DNA from: an uncultured candidate division Zixibacteria bacterium
Lineage (GTDB): Bacteria > Zixibacteria > MSB-5A5 > SM1-73
Length of the DNA: 59,146 nucleotides
Reading direction: 5' to 3'
Assembly (NCBI GenBank): GCA_903908285.1
Contig: CAIVRH010000017.1
Span: 1-59,146 of the forward strand
Positions 18,511-26,491 of this stretch are shown in pieces. The first letter of the stretch is position 1; every line of letters begins with the position of its first letter. Below the pieces are notes generated by a model. It worked only from the letters and a program-made list of their open reading frames with translations. It had not been told where the DNA came from and ran no database searches. A program made the position numbers and the translations under genes.

Positions 18511-20571
18511 CTATAATGGCTGGCATTCAATTATTATGCATGCCGAATCCTGACTGACGCTGGAGTCGGGTTGAAAAATCTGGTTAACTACTATTCCACT
18601 CCCTTTTACCACGAACTTCAAATCCCTTTGATTCAAAATCTTGACCGCTTCCCGGGTGGTTTTCCCCCGCACATCCGGTATCAAAGAATCTCCTTTTTGG
18701 ATGGAATCTGAATCCATAAATGGTAAACTTGGTTCTTTTTTTGACTGAGCCAACAGATTCTGTTCCGCTTTCTGTATCTTTTGTTCCAAAAAAGCCAGGG
18801 GTATTTCAGGAGAGCTGGTGGTCAGCATGTTTTTCGCCAAGCTGGTTAAAATAGATTCTCCGGTCAGCGAGACGATGCGCTCGGTGGCATTCTTGAATAC
18901 CGGCGCGGCAGTGGAACCGCCCAAATGTACCTTTTTGGGACTATCCAGAGTGATCAAACCCACCATCTGGGGATCATCTGCGGGAAAGAATCCGATGAAC
19001 GAAGCCAAGTAACTGTTCTCCTCATATCCTCCCCCCCCGGGTTTGGCCTTTTGGGCCGTGCCGGTCTTTCCCCCGATCTCCAGCCCTTCCACCTTTGCTT
19101 TCTTTCCGCTGCCGGAAGTAACCACCCCTTTTAAGAAATCTACCAAAATGCGGGCAGTGTTTTCGCTTACCACCCGTCTTTGCACCATCGGACCGAATTC
19201 TTTCAAAGTGTCGCCGTTCTCGTCCAAGATGGCTTTTACTACGTAAGGTTTCATCATGATCCCGCCATTGGCTACGGCAGCATAAGCGCAGGCAATTTGC
19301 AGGGCGGTGAGAGAAACCCCTTGACCGAAACCGATGTTGGCCAGGGCGACATCGGGCCACCGGTTTTTAACGGATGGAATAAAACCGCCGGCTTCGCCAG
19401 GAAGATCGATGCCGGTTTTCATGCCCACGCCAAAATTCCGGGCGTAATGATAAATATTTTCCTTACCCACCCTCAGGGCTATTTTACCCAAGGCAATATT
19501 GGAGGAGTACATCACGCACTCTTTAAAAGTCAACCAGCCGTTGGGGTGGACGTCGTGGATGATCTTGCTGCCCACCCTGAATTTTCCGTTTTCTGCAAAT
19601 ATCTTATCTTCCGGATCAAACAACTTTTCTTCCAGAGCAGCTGCAGCTGTGATGAGCTTGAAGGTAGAGCCCGGCTCAAAACAGTCGCTGATGGTACGAT
19701 TCTTGATGGGCAATCCTTCATGGTTTTCGCAGTAGGCCATGGCCAAAATCTCGCCGGTGCGGGGATGCAAGAAGACAGCATAACCACCGTCCGCCCCGGT
19801 CTGTTCGATTCCCTGTTTCAGCTCCTGTTCCACAATGTTTTGCAGTTCGATATCGATGGTCAATACCAGGCTTTTTCCGTTTACCGGTCTTTGGATGGGG
19901 AATTCCGCAGTCTGGTAATAGTTTTGGTGTCCATCCCGCTGAAAGATTCCCTCTCCTTCCTGCCCCCGCAAGATCTGGTCGTATTGATACTCCATCCCGG
20001 CCAATCCTTTGTTGTCGATATCCACAAATCCCAATATCTCTTCTGCCAAATTCCCATACAGGTAATACCTTTTGGTCTCGTATTTTGCCCAGACCCCTTC
20101 CAAGTTCTTCTCTTTTAACTTTTGGCTTTCCTCTTTTTCCACCTTTCTTTTCAACCAGACAAAATTCTTTCGGGAGGCGAGGTCTTGTTTTATTTGGAGG
20201 GCTTTGGGGTCGGAAGGGTCCACGAAAGTTTTCGTTACCAAATTCACGTTGCTTACGCTTTCCGGAATGGCAAAGAAGGATTCCACCGGGAGGTTGATGG
20301 CCAGCTCTTTCCCTTTTCGGTCAAAGAGGTAGCCTCTTTTTGCCTCCAATTTGATATGTAACTGAACCTGTCTGGTGGCGATCTTTTTATATTCCGACGC
20401 TTTGAGAACCTGGAAGAAGAAAAGGCGGGATAAGATCAGAAGCCAGATCAAAGCACCGAAGCCAAATGCAATGGTGGATCTCTTTCTGGAAAGTTCAGTC
20501 CAGCGGACCTGCGCTTGCCTCTGCAAGAAGATGCGGCGGCGCAGTTTGGCGTGTCGGGAATTAGTGCTCAT
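18511..20571 (-). CDS. ftsI: Septal peptidoglycan transpeptidase FtsI (PBP3) with PASTA domain
   Basis: Class B penicillin-binding protein of 686 residues. One membrane helix (about 34-54) follows a basic N-terminus. The dimerisation or pedestal domain begins with AKRGYLFDRKGKELA (77-91). The transpeptidase motifs are STFK (Ser302 nucleophile), SSN (356-358) and KTGT (502-505). A C-terminal PASTA domain (LIPDVRGKTTREAVKIL) is present, which is common outside Proteobacteria. The start overlaps the ftsL stop by 11 nt, implying coupled translation with its divisome partner. Confidence 0.97.
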   Translation of the reverse strand: MSTNSRHAKLRRRIFLQRQAQVRWTELSRKRSTIAFGFGALIWLLILSRLFFFQVLKASEYKKIATRQVQLHIKLEAKRGYLFDRKGKELAINLPVESFFAIPESVSNVNLVTKTFVDPSDPKALQIKQDLASRKNFVWLKRKVEKEESQKLKEKNLEGVWAKYETKRYYLYGNLAEEILGFVDIDNKGLAGMEYQYDQILRGQEGEGIFQRDGHQNYYQTAEFPIQRPVNGKSLVLTIDIELQNIVEQELKQGIEQTGADGGYAVFLHPRTGEILAMAYCENHEGLPIKNRTISDCFEPGSTFKLITAAAALEEKLFDPEDKIFAENGKFRVGSKIIHDVHPNGWLTFKECVMYSSNIALGKIALRVGKENIYHYARNFGVGMKTGIDLPGEAGGFIPSVKNRWPDVALANIGFGQGVSLTALQIACAYAAVANGGIMMKPYVVKAILDENGDTLKEFGPMVQRRVVSENTARILVDFLKGVVTSGSGKKAKVEGLEIGGKTGTAQKAKPGGGGYEENSYLASFIGFFPADDPQMVGLITLDSPKKVHLGGSTAAPVFKNATERIVSLTGESILTSLAKNMLTTSSPEIPLAFLEQKIQKAEQNLLAQSKKEPSLPFMDSDSIQKGDSLIPDVRGKTTREAVKILNQRDLKFVVKGSGIVVNQIFQPDSSVSQDSACIIIECQPL

Positions 20572-21013
20572 GTTTGATTTCTTTGGCTTCGACCTTGTCC
20601 CCGGAGAATAGACTCTTCTGCAGGGATTTCAACTTGACCCAGATATTTTCTTTTTCACCCCGCGGGTCCGCACAGGTGGATTCGACCGATTCTGAGATTA
20701 TCCCGATAGAATCGAAAAGCGGCCGAACAAATCCTAAGTCCGCGATGTTTTTTTCTATCCGGTCGATGGAACTAAGCTTGGCCACTTCTATTTGCATGTA
20801 ATCTAAAGTCTTCTGCCTTTGTTTGATTTCCACCCTCAGCTGCTTGGTTTGAGAGGAGAGGGTGATGACGGTTACCCTCTGCCAGATATAAAGAGAGGCA
20901 AGCAGAACCGGTGTTAAGAAGATTAAAAAGAGTTTAAGCTTAAGGCTTTTCGATCCTCTGTGGGTTAATCGATTCAGCGATGTTTTATTCCGGTTCAATT
21001 TCATAATCCGCAA
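20561..21013 (-). CDS. ftsL: Cell division protein FtsL-like
   Basis: A 150-residue bitopic protein identified mainly by position between rsmH and ftsI. It has a basic N-terminus, one membrane helix (about 27-44, LFLIFLTPVLLASLYIW), then a predicted coiled coil (about 50-85, SSQTKQLRVEIKQRQKTL) and a polar C-terminal tail longer than usual. FtsL proteins diverge strongly in sequence but keep this layout and stabilise the FtsQ-FtsB complex. It starts 4 nt after rsmH ends. Confidence 0.85.
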   Translation of the reverse strand: MRIMKLNRNKTSLNRLTHRGSKSLKLKLFLIFLTPVLLASLYIWQRVTVITLSSQTKQLRVEIKQRQKTLDYMQIEVAKLSSIDRIEKNIADLGFVRPLFDSIGIISESVESTCADPRGEKENIWVKLKSLQKSLFSGDKVEAKEIKHEH

Positions 21014-21017
21014 TTTT

Positions 21018-21950
21018 TCAATCGTTTGAAGGTTTGAGTTTTTCTGCCACCCAAAGCTTGGCGCTGCGGGATCTGGGATTGGCTTCTTTCTCTTGGGTGG
21101 TTGGAACTATAGGTTTGGCGGTGATCATTCTCAAACTGGCTTTAGCGCCGCAGGCGCAAACCGGAAAACGGGGAGGGCAGATGCACCCTTTGCTTTCTTT
21201 TCTCAGGGTGTTCCTGATCAGGCCATGCTCCAAAGAGTGATAACTGATTAAGCACAGTCTTCCCCCGGCTTCAAGCAGGCGGATCGCCTCCATCAATCCC
21301 CGGTTCAATTCATTTAACTCATCGTTGACTTCCATGCGAATGGCCTGGAATACCCGGGCCAATGACTTGATCCTAAAAGGGGGATGGATCACCGATGCCA
21401 CCAGATCCCTGAGCTGATAGGTGGTGGAAATCGGTTTTTGGTTTCTCTCCTTGACGATAACTTTAGCGATCTTTTTGGAAAATCTTTCCTGGCCATACTG
21501 GAACAGGATTTTATTCAGCTCCGAAAACGAGTATTGGTTAATTACCTCAAAAGCACTTTTGGATTGAGATGGATCCATGCGCATGTCGATCGGTCCGTTC
21601 GATTGAAAGCCAAAACCTCTCTGGGGATGGTCCAGTTGCAGGGAGCACATTCCCAGATCAAACAGAAATCCGGAAACTTCTTTTATGTTCTGGCTGGAAA
21701 GAAAATCCTTTATTTGACTAAAACGAAGATGACCCAGTAAGATTCTGTTACCGTAACCCGCTAAATTCCTTTTGGCGATTTCGAGGGCGTTTTGGTCCCG
21801 GTCTATGCCGATTAACTTGCCTTCCTCTTTCAACTTTTGCAGTATCGCCCGGGCATGTCCGCCGGTTCCCACGGTTGCATCAACAATGATCCGCGAGCCG
21901 TCGGTTACGAGATTCTCCACTGCTTCCTTTACCAGAACCGGTTGATGCAT
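21018..21950 (-). CDS. rsmH: 16S rRNA (cytosine-1402 N4) methyltransferase
   Basis: SAM-dependent methyltransferase of 310 residues, also called MraW. It has the SAM-binding VDATVGTGGHARAIL (23-37), FLFDLGMCSLQLD, RGFGFQSNGPIDMRMDP, and the C-terminal ISYHSLEHGLIRN. A four-Cys cluster (CICPPRFPVCACG) near the end is common in the family. It is the second gene of the dcw cluster, 225 nt after mraZ. That spacer holds two hairpin elements. Confidence 0.99.
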   Translation of the reverse strand: MHQPVLVKEAVENLVTDGSRIIVDATVGTGGHARAILQKLKEEGKLIGIDRDQNALEIAKRNLAGYGNRILLGHLRFSQIKDFLSSQNIKEVSGFLFDLGMCSLQLDHPQRGFGFQSNGPIDMRMDPSQSKSAFEVINQYSFSELNKILFQYGQERFSKKIAKVIVKERNQKPISTTYQLRDLVASVIHPPFRIKSLARVFQAIRMEVNDELNELNRGLMEAIRLLEAGGRLCLISYHSLEHGLIRNTLRKESKGCICPPRFPVCACGAKASLRMITAKPIVPTTQEKEANPRSRSAKLWVAEKLKPSND

Positions 21951-22015
21951 GTTAAGATTTCGAACTTAGGAACTTTTAGCGCACCTGCAATTTGAAATTC
22001 TCTCAAGACATCTTT

Positions 22016-22110
22016 ACCTCATCCCCTCCCCCCTCTAGGGCGAGGGGGGAATAGGGGAGAGGTTCTCTGAAAAGTAGAAGCCAAAATTTTTGATCCACAG
22101 GTTCCTGTGG
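22016..22110. repeat. Two hairpin elements between mraZ and rsmH
   Basis: The first (22016-22063) is a member of a dispersed family with arms like CCCCT(C)CCCCCTC and GAGGGGG(AATA)GGGGA. Related copies lie at 31551-31603, 35645-35688 and 39121-39177. The second (22095-22110) is the perfect hairpin CCACAGG-TT-CCTGTGG. Confidence 0.75.
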
Positions 22111-22175
22111 AGTCCGTTAGACCTTTATTTCTTTTCGTAGCAAGGGAAAATTTCAGCTCCTACATTTTTGTGGAA

Positions 22176-22619
22176 CTATGACTTGAAAATTCTTTCTGCC
22201 ACCTCTTCATAACTTAACTGGTATTGAGCCAGATACTTTTCATATGCTTCCGGCGCCCATAGTTCTATGCGGGTTAAAATCCCCAAAATCAAAACATCCT
22301 TTTTGATCTGCGCAGAATCCAAGAGCCGCGGAGAGATGGTGAGTCGGCCCAACCGGTCGATTTTTACATCCTCCGACTGCGGAATAAAGACGCGTTCCAA
22401 AAACCTGTGTTCTCCCAACTCCACTTTGAGATTTTTGAGTTTTTCCTCTTGTTTTCCCCATTCATCCGGAGGGAAAAGGAATATACAGCCGTCATAACCC
22501 GGACCTATAACAATCTGCTCATCGGGTGAAAGAGCCATCGCCTCCCTCAGCTTCTTGGGTAACTTAAGGCGCCTTTTATCATCTAGATTAGTGGAGTATA
22601 TGCCCTTTAAAGAGGTCAT
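22176..22619 (-). CDS. mraZ: Transcriptional regulator MraZ
   Basis: A 147-residue protein with two SpoVT/AbrB-like halves. The first has LDDKRRLKLPKKLREAM (11-27), the second VKIDRLGRLTISPRLLD (about 84-100). MraZ forms a ring-shaped oligomer, binds short repeated boxes upstream of its own gene and represses the dcw operon. It is the first gene of the cluster, about 220 nt downstream of a promoter whose start region carries three 10-bp-phased boxes. Confidence 0.98.
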   Translation of the reverse strand: MTSLKGIYSTNLDDKRRLKLPKKLREAMALSPDEQIVIGPGYDGCIFLFPPDEWGKQEEKLKNLKVELGEHRFLERVFIPQSEDVKIDRLGRLTISPRLLDSAQIKKDVLILGILTRIELWAPEAYEKYLAQYQLSYEEVAERIFKS

Positions 22620-22810
22620 GGTTTATTTTAAAGCTACAAAGTTATAAAGAAAATTTGGTATTCAAATTTGCTGTTTGATTCTTCTTTTTGGGATGGTTTT
22701 GTTTAACTTCTCCTCTCAAGGTGCTTATGGGATCCCTTATGCCATTTGAACTAAACCTTATTCCAGTTATATCAACAGCTTATCAAAATCTACAGGTCTT
22801 TAATTAATTT

Positions 22811-22840
22811 TGTCCACTTTTGCCCTAAAAGGTCCACTTG
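22811..22840 (-). promoter_or_regulatory. Candidate MraZ operator (three 10-bp boxes)
   Basis: On the minus strand three adjacent decamers read CAAGTGGACC, TTTTAGGGCA and AAAGTGGACA, with a G-rich core (GTGG, AGGG, GTGG) every 10 bp. Known MraZ sites are short G-rich boxes repeated every 10 bp or so. They lie just downstream of the -10 box at 22846-22851, where binding would block initiation. Confidence 0.7.
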
Positions 22841-22845
22841 ATAAT

Positions 22846-22874
22846 AAAATATGAATGGGTTCATAACTTGTCAA
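22846..22874 (-). promoter_or_regulatory. Promoter of the dcw cluster (mraZ)
   Basis: On the minus strand TTGACA (22874-22869), a 17-bp spacer and TATTTT (22851-22846). The start would be near 22839, inside the candidate MraZ operator, with a leader of about 220 nt. Confidence 0.65.
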
Positions 22875-23082
22875 GCAAAAAAATGGTTTTTTCTAAGTTT
22901 TTTTGTGATTGTGGTAGTATCGTCAGGATACCACAAGTTATTGGGTGTTTCCCATACTCATATCATCCAAAGAGCAAACCCAAAAAATACAGTCGATCAT
23001 TTTGCTTTAAAACGTTCGGATAAGTCGTTGAGAATTGTATGATTCAGACTTAGTTTTTTCCCCCCTCAAAAAACTTTCCCGC

Positions 23083-23098
23083 TGGCATGCCTGTTGCA
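23083..23098 (+). promoter_or_regulatory. Sigma-54 (RpoN) type -24/-12 promoter
   Basis: TGGCATGCCTGTTGCA fits TGGCACG-N4-TTGCA with one mismatch and the exact 10-nt spacing between the GG and GC pairs. Transcription would begin near 23109-23111, about 43 nt before ATG 23153. A dyad about 160 bp upstream could be an activator site. Confidence 0.65.
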
Positions 23099-23152
23099 AA
23101 ATTAAAAGCATAAATGACGTCCTCTCGAAAACTGATTAGCAGGGGGGGAAGA

Positions 23153-25633
23153 ATGAGTAGAAGATCAATCGCTTTACTATCCATTTTTTGTGCATGGTTT
23201 TTAATCCGGGCTGGAGCTGTTTCTTCGAGCGCAGCGGAACATCAGGTCACTTATCAAGTAATAACTTCTACAAATGATCTGGTATTCGAGAGAGAAAATG
23301 GATTCGATAGAATAAGTCTAAAGGGAGCAATTGATTCCCAAACCAGCGGCTTTCCGCTTCTTCCGGTCAAGATGATTCACCTTTTACTACCGGAAGGAAC
23401 CGAAGTGGCTGAGGTTACTGCAGTAAGCGGACAACAGATGTTTTTAGGAGAATTTAACATCCTGCCAGGTCAGCTGGATGAAAAAACGGATGGCGCCGGT
23501 ACCGGGAAATGGACTGATCCGGATCCTTCCGTCTACGGTTTGAACTCACCTTACCCGGGAAAGCGGGTGGAGATATGGGATGAAGGTTACTTAGCAGGAA
23601 ACCACCTGGTAACTCTGGCGGTATATCCCTTGGAGTATTATCCCCAGTCAAAACAACTTTTTTTCTACTCCCATCTGGATATAACCGTTGAGCTTAAAAG
23701 TTCAATTCGGCTGGCTAAGTCTTCACAGGTTGAAAGAAGATCCGAAAGTTCGCAGAAGATGTATGAAGAGGTGGTCTGCCGGATAGCAGACAACAAGCAG
23801 GATCTTCCCCGCCTGATGCTGAAGACAACAAGTCGGGCTGGATTAATAAGCGAGGAGACCGATAGCGCGCAGTATCCATCATACCTGGTGGTTACGACTT
23901 CGGATTTTAAATCAGCATTCTCATCCTTGGTGGAGTGGAAAACCAAAAGAGGAATTAAAGCGGCGATCGTCTGTATGGATTCCATTCTTACCAATTACCC
24001 GGGAAGAGACGATGCGGAAAAGCTGAGGAATTTCCTGATCGAAGCGTATCATAAGGGCGCCAGCTGGGTACTTTTGGGAGGAAATCAGCATGTGGTTCCC
24101 ATAAGATATGCTTACCCGACCAATACCTCCGTCATTCCATCCAATGCGGATCAACAGATCTGCGACCTTTACTTCTCGGATGTGGATGGGGATTGGGACA
24201 AAGACAATGACGGGGTATGGGGAGAACCGCAGCAGGATGCCCCCGATCTATATCCGGATTTGTTTGTGGGAAGAGTCCCCTGTGCGGAGCCATCCGAAGC
24301 CGAAGCCTTTGTGGAGAAGTTACTCTCCTATGAGAAGAATCCGGGAAACGGCTCCACCGGTTATTTGACTTCAGCTTTATGGTTATGTTCCGACCAGATG
24401 AGGGATTGGAGCTCGGGAGCCGGGCAGCACACTTTGGTTTCTCCTTTTGTGCCATCCAACTTTTCCCAAGATATTACCAACCTGATTGAGTCGCCAACCG
24501 GGGACGCCGAAAGCCCGCTGGGACCAGAGGGAGGTGCATGTATCGAGTCGATGAATCAGGGTTGGGGTATAATAGGAGTTTTAGCTCACGGGAAAGCCAA
24601 TGCTTTTGTGGCCAAATCCAGTTTTACCAACGGCAGTCCAAAATCCTGGGTTTCTACTTCAACGGGAGCAGGTGACGGAAACGGGCATCTGCCAAACTTG
24701 GGCAATGAACAGAAGTATGGAATCATGTACTCCATCGCCTGCAGTCAGAGCGCCATAGACGTAGATGAATATCCCTACATGGGAGGGGAGCCGTGCGTGG
24801 GTGCGTACTATCCGTTGGTTTCTCAAAAGGGAGGGGTGGCATTCCTGGGATATTCCAGATGGGGCTGGGTGAGCGTTTCCTATTTGCTATTTGAGAAATT
24901 CTTGGAATATTTGACCAGCGGCAATCCGGAACACCATATCGGGGTGGCGGAGGCTCTCTCCCGATGCGAATATCCCAGCTATCGGGATTTAAACTACGGA
25001 CACAATCTGTTCGGGGATCCGGAAATGCAAGTATGGGCCGATCTACCCTTGCCTTTGGAGGTGGTGCATACCAAAGAGGTGACCATGGGTTGGCAGACCA
25101 TCGGTTTCAATGTCACCTCGGAAGGCATGAGGTTGGAGGATGCAACGATCCGTTTGATTCTTCACGACCGGATTATGTTCGAAGGGAAAACGGATATGGA
25201 GGGATATGTTTCCGCCGAAGTTAATTTAGATGATGTGGGAGAGATGAGCGTTATCGTGACCAAGACGGGTTATCTCCCCTATGAAGGCGTTATTTCGGTG
25301 GTTTTGGCAGAGGGGGTGGATGACGGTGAGAATTCATCGGGAATTACGACCTTTGATCTTGCTCAAAACTATCCCAACCCGTTTAATCCGGTTACCAGCA
25401 TTCAATATACGGTTTGCAGTCCGCATAATGCTATCCATACTTCCCTGAAAATTTTCAACATTCTGGGAAGGAAAGTGAGAACCTTAGTGGATGAGCTCCA
25501 AAAAGCCGGCAACTACCAGGTGGTTTGGGATGGTAAAGACGACAAGGGAAAAGATGTCTCCAGCGGAATATATTTCTGCACCTTTATCGCCGGAGATTAT
25601 AGTGCCAGCCGAAAGATGACTTTCTTAAAATAG
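23153..25633 (+). CDS. Gingipain-like cysteine protease (peptidase C25) with T9SS-type C-terminal domain
   Basis: Secreted protease of 826 residues. The signal peptide (about 1-25) is followed by a propeptide-like region and the C25 catalytic domain (about 240-620), beginning SYLVVTTSDFKSAFSSLVEW. The catalytic dyad is probably His479 in IGVLAHGK and Cys530 in MYSIACSQ. A DVDGDWDKDNDG loop (about 343-354) looks calcium-binding. The C-terminal about 85 residues (LAQNYPNPFNPVTSIQY ... SSGIYFCTF ... RKMTFLK) match the FlgD-like or type A sorting domain used by type IX secretion. I chose ATG 23153, with AGGGGGGGAAGA just upstream. The alternative 23114 lies only a few bases after the sigma-54 start site. 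Confidence 0.9.
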   Translation: MSRRSIALLSIFCAWFLIRAGAVSSSAAEHQVTYQVITSTNDLVFERENGFDRISLKGAIDSQTSGFPLLPVKMIHLLLPEGTEVAEVTAVSGQQMFLGEFNILPGQLDEKTDGAGTGKWTDPDPSVYGLNSPYPGKRVEIWDEGYLAGNHLVTLAVYPLEYYPQSKQLFFYSHLDITVELKSSIRLAKSSQVERRSESSQKMYEEVVCRIADNKQDLPRLMLKTTSRAGLISEETDSAQYPSYLVVTTSDFKSAFSSLVEWKTKRGIKAAIVCMDSILTNYPGRDDAEKLRNFLIEAYHKGASWVLLGGNQHVVPIRYAYPTNTSVIPSNADQQICDLYFSDVDGDWDKDNDGVWGEPQQDAPDLYPDLFVGRVPCAEPSEAEAFVEKLLSYEKNPGNGSTGYLTSALWLCSDQMRDWSSGAGQHTLVSPFVPSNFSQDITNLIESPTGDAESPLGPEGGACIESMNQGWGIIGVLAHGKANAFVAKSSFTNGSPKSWVSTSTGAGDGNGHLPNLGNEQKYGIMYSIACSQSAIDVDEYPYMGGEPCVGAYYPLVSQKGGVAFLGYSRWGWVSVSYLLFEKFLEYLTSGNPEHHIGVAEALSRCEYPSYRDLNYGHNLFGDPEMQVWADLPLPLEVVHTKEVTMGWQTIGFNVTSEGMRLEDATIRLILHDRIMFEGKTDMEGYVSAEVNLDDVGEMSVIVTKTGYLPYEGVISVVLAEGVDDGENSSGITTFDLAQNYPNPFNPVTSIQYTVCSPHNAIHTSLKIFNILGRKVRTLVDELQKAGNYQVVWDGKDDKGKDVSSGIYFCTFIAGDYSASRKMTFLK

Positions 25634-25665
25634 AATCGTCACCGCATTTCTTCATCCGTGGTTTA

Positions 25666-25708
25666 ATTCCCCCCCTCCCGGTGTTTAGCGGGAGGGGGAG
25701 AATTTTTT
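25666..25708 (+). terminator. Strong intrinsic terminator after the C25 protease
   Basis: Arms ATTCCCCCCCTCCCG (25666-25680) and CGGGAGGGGGAGAAT (25689-25703) with a short loop, followed by a run of T. Confidence 0.92.
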
Positions 25709-25733
25709 TGGTATGACTTTTCTCAAATTATTC

Positions 25734-25761
25734 TTGACATCTTAGTTTTTCCTCGTATCTT
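25734..25761 (+). promoter_or_regulatory. Promoter for tRNA-Lys and probably the TPP riboswitch
   Basis: TTGACA (25734-25739), a 16-bp spacer and TATCTT (25756-25761). The start would be near 25768, about 108 nt before the mature tRNA. The leader contains the palindrome GAATGCATTGCATTC (about 25824-25838). No other promoter is seen before the riboswitch. Confidence 0.65.
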
Positions 25762-25875
25762 TCATCGATTTAATTCCCGTTTAATATTCATATGTTGGTT
25801 TTCGTATGAATCGGGATCGAAGCGAATGCATTGCATTCGACCAGTACCGCCGCAAAATGCGGGGGAATATTGTAT

Positions 25876-25948
25876 GGGGGTGTAGCTCAGGCGGTAGAGC
25901 ATCTGCCTTTTAAGCAGGTGGTCGGCAGTTCGAATCTGCCCACCCTCA
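25876..25948 (+). tRNA. tRNA-Lys (anticodon TTT)
   Basis: A 73-nt cloverleaf. The acceptor stem GGGGGTG pairs with CACCCTC (one G-T), the D-arm is GCTC...GAGC, the anticodon arm TCTGC-CTTTTAA-GCAGG reads TTT, and the T-arm is GGCAG-TTCGAAT-CTGCC. The discriminator is A and CCA is not encoded. The TPP riboswitch begins about 10 nt downstream. Confidence 0.98.
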
Positions 25949-25957
25949 GTAAATTTA

Positions 25958-26036
<79 letters not shown>

Positions 26037-26056
26037 GGACTTAAGTTTATTCTATG

Positions 26057-26088
26057 CCGTTACCGGACCGGGTAACGGTTATTTTTTT
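26057..26088 (+). terminator. Terminator of the TPP riboswitch expression platform
   Basis: CCGTTACC (26057-26064), a 6-nt loop, GGTAACGG (26071-26078), then TTATTTTTTT. It sits about 20 nt after the aptamer, so ligand-controlled termination is likely. Confidence 0.88.
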
Positions 26089-26491
26089 CAAGGAAAATGG
26101 AATAAAAAAGGCAATGACAGATAACGGATGAAGAATGACGGATTAAAATGTCCGCCGACCACCGTCCGTCGTCCGCCGCAAAAACAAAGGAAAAATGAGA
26201 GAAGTAAAAAGGAAAATATAAATAATGACGGATGACGAATGAAGAATGACGGATAAATAGGAAGAAAAACAAAAGGAAAAAAGACAGGAGATGAATAATG
26301 GATAGCGAATAAAAATCCTATACTCCTGTAGTCTCCCGATCAAGAGGATGAAATAGTTTCTCCCCTGATAAGGAGGTAAATCAAAAAGGTGGTTATCAAA
26401 AATGAAGATAATAGAAAGTGAGGGTGCTTGCCTAATAATTAATATCAGATTATATTGATGTTAAGTCTCAAACTTCTTATTGGAGGCTAAT
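26089..26491. repeat. Composite heptamer-repeat block before the AIR-synthase-like gene
   Basis: From about 26113 to 26300 the DNA is almost entirely 7-bp periodic and changes word along its length: an (atgacgg/atgaaga) block, then gtccgcc, gaccacc, gtccgtc, gtccgcc, then aaagga-like words, then acggatg, acgaatg, aagaatg, acggata. At 26421-26433 the sequence agggtgcttgcct repeats the start of the TPP aptamer with few changes. GGAGG (26482-26486) precedes the next start codon. Confidence 0.7.

Larger units (their letters stand above)
22620..23152. other. Divergent control region between mraZ and the C25 protease
   Basis: From left to right it holds the mraZ leader, the operator (22811-22840), the dcw promoter (22846-22874), a dyad TGTGGTA-N12-TACCACA (22910-22935) and a sigma-54-type promoter (23083-23098) for the protease. 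No gene was recognised inside. Confidence 0.6.

Noticed and set aside
19180-20118. 312-codon plus-strand frame opposite ftsI
   Set aside because: Antisense shadow of a well-conserved ftsI gene with no recognisable protein motif.
23114-23152. Upstream ATG of the C25 protease
   Set aside because: It lies only a few bases after the predicted sigma-54 start; ATG 23153 has a strong purine-rich ribosome binding site and directly opens the signal peptide.
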